In this document: in pieces, positions 1 to 6,422 of the stretch
Layout: the number at the start of each line of letters is the position of its first letter
How positions within the stretch are numbered: the first letter of the stretch is position 1
Source of the DNA: an uncultured Chthoniobacterales bacterium
GTDB taxonomy: Bacteria; Verrucomicrobiota; Verrucomicrobiae; Chthoniobacterales; UBA10450
NCBI GenBank assembly: GCA_955652855.1
Contig: CATPCN010000715.1
Location: 1-7,734 of the forward strand
Direction of reading: 5' to 3'
Length of the DNA: 7,734 nt
Notes under the pieces: model-generated
Databases searched by the model: none
What the model was told of the DNA's origin: nothing
The model's input: only the letters and a program-made list of their open reading frames with translations
Position numbers and translations under genes: made by a program

Positions 1-168
1 GTGCAGGCGTTGCGGACTAAACAGATTCCACCGCTGCTTCATGTAGCGGCGCACACCGGGTTGGAGGTGAGCTCGGCGCGTGGGGCACAAGCGAAATTTC
101 AGCACGCACTCGTTTCGGTTTGCGGATTGAATCAGCAGGTAGCCGGCCTCCTCCTGGCTCGAGAGTAA
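1..168 (+). CDS. C-terminal fragment of a probable beta-ketoacyl synthase (5' end outside window)
   Basis: Frame 1 is open from the first base to a TAA at 166-168, giving 55 residues. The stretch ALRTKQIPPLLHV followed about 25 residues later by ALVSVCGLNQQVAGLLLARE resembles the end of FabF-like condensing enzymes, where an 'AL-x-IPP' segment precedes a final strand of the type 'aLsnsfGFGGtNaslvl'. In this protein the usual GFGG-N becomes GLNQQ, so it would be a divergent member, for example a chain-length-factor-like or specialised ketosynthase and not housekeeping FabF. Such enzymes condense acyl-ACP with malonyl-ACP in the cytoplasm. The catalytic Cys-His-His region is not in the window. 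It lies upstream of lptD on the same strand. The assignment rests on a short tail and is tentative; the reading frame itself is more secure than the name. Confidence 0.5.
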   Translation: MQALRTKQIPPLLHVAAHTGLEVSSARGAQAKFQHALVSVCGLNQQVAGLLLARE

Positions 169-173
169 GTCAC

Positions 174-215
174 GGCGACCTGCGTAAACCCTTTTGGCTT
201 TGCAAGAGGGTCGCC
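174..215. repeat. Weak inverted repeat upstream of lptD
   Basis: GGCGACC at 174-180 is complementary to GGTCGCC at 209-215, a 7-bp GC-rich stem with a 28-base loop. It lies just after the stop of the upstream partial gene and ends 23 bases before the lptD ATG. It could be a weak terminator or leader hairpin, but there is no T-tract after it and the loop is long, so a chance match is quite possible. Confidence 0.2.
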
Positions 216-238
216 CTCCGGTACCTTCGGCATCCGCA

Positions 239-2485
239 ATGCGTAAGCCGTTCCTGCTAATATCGCTGCTCATTTCGGCCATCGGTTTCGCGAAAGCAGA
301 GACGCCAGGACTCGGCGATCTGCCAGTCGAAATTACCGCGAGTGGCGAAACGAATTATCAGAACGGCATCGCGACCGCTCGTGATAATGTCGCCATTCAT
401 GTTGGCGATACAGATATCTATGCGGATTCTGCGGATTACAATTCGCGAACCCGAGAAGTCACCGTCGATGGAAACGTGCGGATCTATCGCGACATCAATC
501 TCTACGTGGGCACGCACGCCATTTACAACCTCGATACAAAACAAATCCGCGCCACGAACATGCGGACCGAGCACAGCCCTTACCTCATGGCCGGCGAGGA
601 CATGACCACGCTCTCCGCGAGCGAAGCCCTCGTTCACAATGGCACATTCACGACCGATGATTCGTCGGATCCGGGTTTTCGTCTTCACGCAAAAACAGTC
701 CGCATTTACGAGAAAGACCGCGTCGTTTTCCAAAACGTCACGCTCTATGTCGGTAAGGTGCCCGTTTTTTGGTGGCCCTATCTGTATCAATCCCTCGACG
801 ACGCCTTTAGTTTTCTCGTTTCTCCCGCGTATCTGAGTTCATGGGGTCCGTCGCTCTTAACGCAGGTGACATTTCCGATCACTGACAAGATCAAAGGACG
901 CATCCGGCTCGACTATCGCGGGCGGCGAGGGCCGGCAATCGGATTCGAATCGGAGGCGACCTATGGCAAAGACGACAAGAGCTGGGCTAAATTGCGCACT
1001 TATCTTCTCGATGATTTCAATCCTGAGTTGAACCGAACCGCGCTCCCGCGAGGAGAAATCGCGAGCACGCGCTATCGAGTCTCGTTTGAAGATCGCACCT
1101 ATTTTACGGGCGATATTTACGGAACAATCAACATCACAAAACTAAGCGATGCGTTCGTGATGCAGGATTTTTATCAGAGCGAGTTTCGGATCGATCCGCA
1201 ACCGGACAACGTGATCGCGGTCACAAAATCAGATCCGTTTTATACGGTGACCGCGATCGGACGGTTTCAGGCGAACAGTTTTTTCGAGGAAACTGAACGT
1301 CTACCTGAAGTGGTCCTCGACGTAAAACGTCATGCACTTTTCGGCGGGCCGATTTATTACGAGGGCGAGACCGGAATAGCTGAGCTCAACCGCAACTTCG
1401 CGCGCGCCTCGGGCTTCGAGGATTACAGCGTGCTTCGCCTGGATACTTTTCACCAGTTTCTGTATCCGAACACTTACTTCGGCTGGCTCTCGATCGTGCC
1501 ACGCGCCGGTTTCCGCGAAACCTATTACACCGACTCGCGCGATCTCGGGAAAACGATGTTCACACCGAGCTCTAATCCCCTCGTCCCGGATTTTCTTCTG
1601 CCCGATCCCACGTTGGCTGAGCCGTTCGCACCGGGTGGAGATCAATTTCGTTCAGTTATCAATACCGGAGTGGAAGCTTCCTTCAAGGTTTCGCGTGAAT
1701 GGGAAGACGCGCAAAGCCGCGCGCTGGGTCTGGACGGTTTACGACACGTCGTTCAGCCGTTCACGAACTTCTCCTACGTCCTCAACACGGGCGCGGACCC
1801 GGCGACCATTCTCCAGTTCGATCGTTTTCAGCCCTCCACGCAACTGCGTCCCATCGATTTCCCGCAATTCACTTCGGTTGATTCGATCGATGAGTGGACG
1901 GTTTGGCGATTGGGCGTACGCAATAGGTTAGAAACGCGACGCGACGACCTCACGATCAGCTGGCTCGAGCTCGAAAGTTATGTCGATGTAAATTTCGATA
2001 ATCCGTACGACCGCACCCCGTACTCGAACCTCTATAACAAACTTCGTTTTGCGCCAGTGCCATGGGCGACTCTCATCATCAATTCGCAGCTCCCTGCTTT
2101 CGACAAAGGTTTTACGGAGGTAAACACGAATTTGGCCGTTCAGCCCATTTCAAATCTTCAGGTCAACATCGGTCATCGTTATCTGAATCAGAATCCGTTT
2201 TTTCCCAACAGCGACCTCTTCCTTGTCGGCGGTTTTTATCGTTTGGATGATAACTGGGGAATCGGCGTGGAGGAACAATATGAAGGCGTGACGCACACTT
2301 TTGAACAGCAGCGCTATGCCATCTATCGGGATCTTACCAGTTGGGTCGCGTCTTTCGGCGCGATCATCCGCGACAACGGCGGAGTGAGGGAATATGGAGT
2401 GCTCCTCACTTTCACGCTCAAAGCATTTCCGAAATTCAGCTTCGATCTGAATTTCGATCCCGGTGGCGCAGGCCAAAATCCTTGA
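239..2485 (+). CDS. lptD: LPS-assembly outer-membrane protein LptD (OstA/Imp family)
   Basis: LptD is the outer-membrane barrel that, with lipoprotein LptE, receives lipopolysaccharide from the periplasmic LptA bridge and inserts it into the outer leaflet. The ATG at 239 is preferred over the in-frame TTG at 194 because it puts a clean signal peptide at the N-terminus: MRKP, a hydrophobic run, then AKA before residue 21. That gives 748 residues, close to the family norm of about 750-850. Residues 30-110 form an OstA/LptA-like beta-taco domain (for example TARDNVAIHVGDTDIYADSA). The family signature follows: TFTTDD (136-141), then VPVFWWPYLYQS (174-185), which matches the usual VP-x-FY-x-PY. 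From about residue 190 to the end, aromatic-rich alternating strands fit the barrel. The mature protein has no cysteine, unlike E. coli LptD with its two disulfides; the usual TTC of the signature reads TTD. No clear ribosome binding site precedes the start. Confidence 0.92.
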   Translation: MRKPFLLISLLISAIGFAKAETPGLGDLPVEITASGETNYQNGIATARDNVAIHVGDTDIYADSADYNSRTREVTVDGNVRIYRDINLYVGTHAIYNLDTKQIRATNMRTEHSPYLMAGEDMTTLSASEALVHNGTFTTDDSSDPGFRLHAKTVRIYEKDRVVFQNVTLYVGKVPVFWWPYLYQSLDDAFSFLVSPAYLSSWGPSLLTQVTFPITDKIKGRIRLDYRGRRGPAIGFESEATYGKDDKSWAKLRTYLLDDFNPELNRTALPRGEIASTRYRVSFEDRTYFTGDIYGTINITKLSDAFVMQDFYQSEFRIDPQPDNVIAVTKSDPFYTVTAIGRFQANSFFEETERLPEVVLDVKRHALFGGPIYYEGETGIAELNRNFARASGFEDYSVLRLDTFHQFLYPNTYFGWLSIVPRAGFRETYYTDSRDLGKTMFTPSSNPLVPDFLLPDPTLAEPFAPGGDQFRSVINTGVEASFKVSREWEDAQSRALGLDGLRHVVQPFTNFSYVLNTGADPATILQFDRFQPSTQLRPIDFPQFTSVDSIDEWTVWRLGVRNRLETRRDDLTISWLELESYVDVNFDNPYDRTPYSNLYNKLRFAPVPWATLIINSQLPAFDKGFTEVNTNLAVQPISNLQVNIGHRYLNQNPFFPNSDLFLVGGFYRLDDNWGIGVEEQYEGVTHTFEQQRYAIYRDLTSWVASFGAIIRDNGGVREYGVLLTFTLKAFPKFSFDLNFDPGGAGQNP

Positions 2486-2568
2486 GCCACACACAATCTC
2501 GATTGCAATTTTCGCCGGTTGCCGCTTCGTTCTTGCGTTGCGCGTAGGTCGCAGCGTCCAGAAATCTC

Positions 2569-3882
2569 ATGGATCTTTCCATCATCGGTTCCGGTTACGT
2601 CGGTCTCGTGACCGGCGCATGTTTTGCCGACGTAGGACACAACGTTATCTGCGTCGACAACGATCCGCGCAAAGTGGAATCGCTTAAAGCCGGCAAAGTT
2701 CCGATCTACGAGCCCGGTCTCGAAGAAGTCATCCACCGGAACGTATCCGCCAACCGCCTGCGCTTCAGCGGAAGCATCAAAGAGGGCGTCGAGAACTCGC
2801 AAATTATTTTTATCGCCGTGCCGACGCCACAGCAGCCGGATGGAAGTGTCGATCTAAGTTTCATCGAGAAAGTTGCACGCGAGATCGCCAGCGTGCTGAG
2901 CGATTATCGCGTGATCGTGGACAAGAGCACTGTGCCGGTAAAAACCGGTGAGAAAGTGGCCGAATCGATCAAGCGCTACAATAAACACGGCGCGAAATTC
3001 GATGTCGTGAGCAATCCCGAATTTTTGCGCGAAGGATGCGCCGTTGGCGATTTAATGCATCCGGATCGCATCGTTATCGGCGCGCAAAGCGAGCATGCGA
3101 TCGATCTCATGAAAAAAGTCTATGAACCGTTCATGGCGCCGATTCTCGTCACCGACATCAACAGCGCAGAACTGATCAAGCACGCCGCAAATTCCTTTCT
3201 TGCCCTAAAAATTTCCTACATCAACGCGGTCTCCGCGATTTGCGAAGCGAGCGGCGCTGATATTGAAAAAGTCGCAGATGGAATCGGGATGGACCGGCGA
3301 ATCGGCCGCAATTTTTTGAACGCCGGCATCGGTTACGGCGGATCGTGTTTTCCAAAAGACATCGCAGCGTTTATTACTATCAGCGAGCATCTCGGCGTGC
3401 CCTTCAATTTGTTGAAAGAAGTGCAAAGGATCAATGCAACGCAGCGGGAGCGTTTCCTCAAAACAGTGCGCACCACGCTCTGGGTCCTGCGCGATAAAAA
3501 AATCGCGGTTTGGGGCCTGACTTTTAAGCCAGACACCGACGACATTCGATCGGCTGTCGCAATCGATCTCGTCGCCGATATGCTGCGCGAAGGCGCGCAC
3601 GTGACGGCATACGATCCGAAGGGCATGGAGAAAGCGCGCGAGGTGAAAGCAATCGACGCGGCCAAATTTTCCGGTTCCGCTCTCGAGGCAGTCGATGGCG
3701 CGGAAGCGCTCATCATCGCGACAGAATGGGCCGAATTTGCCAATGTCGATCTTGCGGTGGTGAAAGAGAAAATGACGACGCCGATCATTTTTGACGGGCG
3801 AAATTTGTTCGACCCGGAAACGATGGCCAAGCTCGGCTTTCATTATTTTTCCATCGGCCGCAGATCCACGGCCCCGCGCTGA
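2569..3882 (+). CDS. ugd: UDP-glucose 6-dehydrogenase
   Basis: This cytoplasmic enzyme oxidises UDP-glucose to UDP-glucuronate with two NAD+, supplying precursors for capsule, exopolysaccharide or LPS sugars. The 437-residue length is typical. The N-terminal Rossmann fold starts at once with GSGYVGLVTG (7-16) and the acidic end of strand 2 at CVDND (28-32). Further family signatures are NPEFLREG (149-156), the conserved Lys204 and Asn208 in ELIKHAANSF, and the catalytic Cys260 in GYGGSCFPKD (255-264). The C-terminal UDP-binding domain begins near VWGLTFKPDTDDIRSA (314-329). All key residues are present, so the enzyme should be active. The ATG at 2569 is fixed by the glycine-rich loop only six residues in. 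It lies 83 bases after lptD with no strong Shine-Dalgarno. A related UDP-sugar or UDP-ManNAc dehydrogenase is possible but less likely given the close match to the Ugd pattern. Confidence 0.95.
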   Translation: MDLSIIGSGYVGLVTGACFADVGHNVICVDNDPRKVESLKAGKVPIYEPGLEEVIHRNVSANRLRFSGSIKEGVENSQIIFIAVPTPQQPDGSVDLSFIEKVAREIASVLSDYRVIVDKSTVPVKTGEKVAESIKRYNKHGAKFDVVSNPEFLREGCAVGDLMHPDRIVIGAQSEHAIDLMKKVYEPFMAPILVTDINSAELIKHAANSFLALKISYINAVSAICEASGADIEKVADGIGMDRRIGRNFLNAGIGYGGSCFPKDIAAFITISEHLGVPFNLLKEVQRINATQRERFLKTVRTTLWVLRDKKIAVWGLTFKPDTDDIRSAVAIDLVADMLREGAHVTAYDPKGMEKAREVKAIDAAKFSGSALEAVDGAEALIIATEWAEFANVDLAVVKEKMTTPIIFDGRNLFDPETMAKLGFHYFSIGRRSTAPR

Positions 3883-3894
3883 CGGGCTTTTCGA

Positions 3895-5157
3895 GTGGCG
3901 CTTAAGACGCGTTCGTCCGCACGCACTACTGCGCTCATGGCGCTGCGTGAGTGGCGCAAAGGACATCAGTTTGCCGATTCGATCTTGCAGCGGCTGCTCG
4001 ATTCAACCGGACTCTCTCTGCAAGATCGCGCCTTCACGACCGAGCTTTTTTATGGCGTACTGCGGAATTTGACCCTGCTCGATTTCTGGATCGGGCAGCT
4101 GCGCGACGGCAAGATCGACAATGACGCGCGAGATTTGCTTCGGCTCGGAATTTACCAACTGCTTTTCCTACGCACGCCGGAACACGCGGCGGTCTACGAG
4201 ACAGTAGCTATCGCCGCTCCTCGTGCGCGTAGCCTTGTGAATGGAATTCTCCGCGAAGCGACGCGCCGTGCGGCCGAGTTGTGCGCTAAAGCTGACGAGC
4301 AGTCGCTCAGCGTGCGCAGGTCCCATCCGGATTTTTTGATCGAGCGTTGGGAAAACAATTTCGGGGAACAAGCGACTGCCGCACTCTGCGACTGGAACAA
4401 TCAACCCGCTCCGATCTATGCGCGAATTAATCGCCTTCGGATTACGCGCGATGAATTCGCGCAAAAATATCCACACGGCGATCCAGTTCCTGATGATCCG
4501 GAGTTTATACATTTTAATCGTTTGCCGACGGAGGCGCTCGATCGCGGCCATTGCTACGTTCAAGATCCGAGCACCGCAATCGCGTGCCGACTGCTCGACC
4601 CAAAACCGGGGGAGAAAATCCTCGATGCTTGTGCGGCGCCGGGCGGAAAGACCGGGTATATTGCGCAGCTCGTCTCAAACGAAGCGTCCATCGTGGCGTG
4701 TGACCGCGATCTGAAGCGCATAACGCAGCTGCGAAAAAACCTGCAGGGGCTGCGCGCAGAAATTGCGCACGTGATTGAGCAAGACTGGGAAGGGGACGCG
4801 GCGGCAGTGGCGGTGAGCGAGCACGGTCCCTTCGATCGCATCCTTTTAGATGCGCCGTGCAGCAACACGGGCGTAATGCGAAGACGCGTGGACGTGCGCT
4901 GGCGCTTAACGCCTAACGATTTTGCACGCATGTCGCAAAGGCAAATGTCGATCTTGTCCAGTGTCGCGCGATTGCTCAAACCCGGAGGGGTTTTGGTTTA
5001 CAGCACGTGCAGCCTCGAGCCGGAAGAGAACGAGCAGCTGATCGCGCAAGCTTTGCGTGAGTTTCCGAATTTGAACTTGATCGAGACAAAATCGGTCCTT
5101 CCCTTTCGCGACCATTTTGATGGCGCATTTGCCGCGAAAGTGGTTCGAGTTCGCTGA
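3895..5157 (+). CDS. rsmB: 16S rRNA (cytosine(967)-C(5))-methyltransferase RsmB
   Basis: RsmB methylates C967 of 16S rRNA using S-adenosylmethionine. The N-terminal region (about 8-140) is the NusB-like RNA-binding domain: SARTTALMALREW, then LQDRAFTTELFYGVLRN (42-58). The C-terminal Rossmann methyltransferase shows motif I DACAAPGGKTGYIA (244-257), the acidic motif II VACDRD (267-272), motif IV LLDAPCSNTGVMRRR (317-331) with Cys322, and motif VI YSTCSLEPEENE (369-380) with Cys372. These are the PC and TC cysteines of RNA m5C methyltransferases, TC being the catalytic one. The length of 420 is near the E. coli 429. I chose the GTG at 3895 because family-like sequence begins before the next ATG (3937), and because it starts 12 bases after the ugd stop, which suggests co-transcription. 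There is no visible Shine-Dalgarno. A different NOL1/NOP2/Sun enzyme is unlikely given the NusB-like domain. Confidence 0.93.
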   Translation: MALKTRSSARTTALMALREWRKGHQFADSILQRLLDSTGLSLQDRAFTTELFYGVLRNLTLLDFWIGQLRDGKIDNDARDLLRLGIYQLLFLRTPEHAAVYETVAIAAPRARSLVNGILREATRRAAELCAKADEQSLSVRRSHPDFLIERWENNFGEQATAALCDWNNQPAPIYARINRLRITRDEFAQKYPHGDPVPDDPEFIHFNRLPTEALDRGHCYVQDPSTAIACRLLDPKPGEKILDACAAPGGKTGYIAQLVSNEASIVACDRDLKRITQLRKNLQGLRAEIAHVIEQDWEGDAAAVAVSEHGPFDRILLDAPCSNTGVMRRRVDVRWRLTPNDFARMSQRQMSILSSVARLLKPGGVLVYSTCSLEPEENEQLIAQALREFPNLNLIETKSVLPFRDHFDGAFAAKVVRVR

Positions 5158-5188
5158 TCGCACCTTGGGCGTAACAGCGGTTGCATCC

Positions 5189-5193
5189 TGGAG
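5189..5193 (+). promoter_or_regulatory. Ribosome binding site deciding the aminopeptidase start
   Basis: TGGAG at 5189-5193 lies five bases before the ATG at 5199. It supports that ATG over the in-frame TTG at 5181, which lies upstream of the site. It is the only recognisable Shine-Dalgarno among the four complete + strand genes. Confidence 0.55.
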
Positions 5194-5198
5194 CACCA

Positions 5199-6332
5199 AT
5201 GGAATCATTAACCTCTATGCAGGACGCCCGCTTCGATAAACTCGCCAAACTCTTAGTCGAATATTCCACGCGCTTGAAACGCGGTGAAACTGTCTTGATC
5301 GAGTCGTTTGATATTCCCGATGAAATGACGATTGCGCTCATTCGGGCGGTGCGAAAAGCGGGCGCGATCCCATTCACGCAAATACAACGCGCGCGAATTA
5401 GCCGCGAAGTCGCGCGGAAGACTAACGAACGGCAGTTAAATCTGATTGCTACTCACGAACTGGCGCGCATGAAAAAAATGGATGCTTACATCGCGCTGAG
5501 GGGAAGCAACAACATCACCGAACTATCGGACGTGCCGGTGGAACAAATGAAGTTGCTCGCAAAAAAAATGCGGCCGGTGCAAGACCAGCGAGTTCAGAAA
5601 ACGAAATGGGTCGTGCTGCGCTGGCCGACGCCTTCCATGGCGCAGCTCGCCGGCATGAGCACGGAAGCGTTCGAGGATTTTTACTTTGAAGTTTGCACTC
5701 TTGATTACCGCAAGTTGCAACCGGGCATGAAAGCGCTCAAAGCGCTCATGGAAAAAACCGCCCGTGTGGAAATCAAGGGCCCGGGCACTGATTTGCGCTT
5801 CAGCATGAAAGGAATTCCAGCAGTCATTTGCGGAGGAGATCGAAATATTCCGGACGGCGAGGTCTTTAGTTGTCCGATCAAAGATTCGGTTCAAGGGCAC
5901 GTCGCATTTAATGCACCGACAATTTATCAAAGCATTGGGTTCGACGGGATTCGTCTCGAATTTCGCGACGGAAAAATTGTCGATGCAACGAGTAATCAAA
6001 CAGAAAAACTGAACAAGATTCTCGATTCAGATCCGGGCGCGCGTTACATCGGCGAATTTTCGCTCGGGTTTAATCCGCACATTCTTCACCCGATGCGCGA
6101 CATCTTGTTCGACGAAAAGATCGCTGGCTCCTTCCATTTCACGCCCGGACAAGCATACGAGGAAGCGGACAACGGCAATCGCAGCCAGGTCCATTGGGAC
6201 ATGGTAAACATTCAGCGTCCGGATTACGGCGGCGGCGAAATTTACTTCGACGGCAAGTTAATCCGTCGCGACGGCGAGTTCTTACCGAAGCAACTGCGAT
6301 CGCTTAATCGCGGGCGCTTCATCAAACGTTAG
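5199..6332 (+). CDS. M29-family (thermophilic/AmpS-type) metallo-aminopeptidase
   Basis: Peptidase family M29 enzymes are dimetal exopeptidases that release N-terminal residues from peptides in the cytoplasm. The protein is 377 residues, slightly short of the roughly 400-410 usual for AmpS/AmpT. The N-terminal domain opens with [20 protein letters not shown] (12-31), which matches the family opening 'LakllV-ys-x-x-x-kGe'. The metal ligands all have plausible counterparts: Glu221 in [10 protein letters not shown], Glu286 in [11 protein letters not shown], His313 in GSFHFTPG, and His332 with Asp334 in QVHWDM. Tyr320, seven residues after His313, fits the catalytic tyrosine. The His313-His332 gap is 19 residues, which I recall being longer in AmpS, so a loop is probably shortened. 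The gene starts 41 bases after rsmB and probably shares its transcript. There is no signal peptide. The substrate is unknown; the name 'leucyl aminopeptidase' often given to such proteins is not supported by sequence. Confidence 0.88.
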   Translation: MESLTSMQDARFDKLAKLLVEYSTRLKRGETVLIESFDIPDEMTIALIRAVRKAGAIPFTQIQRARISREVARKTNERQLNLIATHELARMKKMDAYIALRGSNNITELSDVPVEQMKLLAKKMRPVQDQRVQKTKWVVLRWPTPSMAQLAGMSTEAFEDFYFEVCTLDYRKLQPGMKALKALMEKTARVEIKGPGTDLRFSMKGIPAVICGGDRNIPDGEVFSCPIKDSVQGHVAFNAPTIYQSIGFDGIRLEFRDGKIVDATSNQTEKLNKILDSDPGARYIGEFSLGFNPHILHPMRDILFDEKIAGSFHFTPGQAYEEADNGNRSQVHWDMVNIQRPDYGGGEIYFDGKLIRRDGEFLPKQLRSLNRGRFIKR

Positions 6333-6334
6333 AT

Positions 6335-6358
6335 CGTTCGAACGCACTTTTGCAGTGC
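6335..6358. repeat. Small palindromes just after the aminopeptidase stop
   Basis: CGTTCGAACG at 6335-6344 is a perfect 10-base palindrome, followed at once by a 5-bp stem GCACT/AGTGC (6344-6348 with 6354-6358). They lie in the convergent gap before the stronger hairpin at 6372-6400. They may add to transcript-end structure, but each is short enough to occur by chance. Confidence 0.25.
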
Positions 6359-6371
6359 TAAGAAGTACAAC

Positions 6372-6400
6372 GAAACACCGCGGAATTTTCGCGGTGTTTC
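6372..6400. terminator. Convergent, probably bidirectional hairpin terminator
   Basis: GAAACACCGCG (6372-6382) and CGCGGTGTTTC (6390-6400) form a perfect 11-bp stem with a 7-base loop. It lies 39 bases after the aminopeptidase stop and 22 bases beyond the stop of the - strand gene, so it can serve both. No T-tract follows on the + strand; the U-run is only the UUU inside the 3' arm, and the - strand is similar. It is therefore a good structural candidate with an imperfect intrinsic-terminator tail. Confidence 0.65.
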
Positions 6401-6422
6401 AAGGAATAAGATCGACAAGTCC

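Noticed and set aside
194..238. N-terminal extension of LptD from a TTG at 194
   Set aside because: The extra 15 residues are Pro/Ser-rich and would bury the signal peptide, which begins cleanly at the ATG at 239.
174..238. Riboswitch or regulatory leader before lptD
   Set aside because: Only a 7-bp stem with a long loop is visible in a 70-base gap. No known riboswitch core can be recognised.
2486..2568. Promoter in the lptD-ugd gap
   Set aside because: No convincing -35/-10 pair with proper spacing was seen. The gap could hold a promoter, but the sequence does not show it.
3205..3966. Long - strand open frame (253 codons) opposite ugd and the start of rsmB
   Set aside because: It is antisense to well-recognised ugd sequence, has no family motifs and is rich in Arg, His and Cys as expected of a reverse-strand shadow in GC-rich DNA. 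The same reasoning removes the - strand frames opposite lptD, rsmB and the aminopeptidase.
5181..5198. Upstream TTG start for the aminopeptidase
   Set aside because: The TGGAG at 5189-5193 lies downstream of it and is correctly placed for the ATG at 5199.
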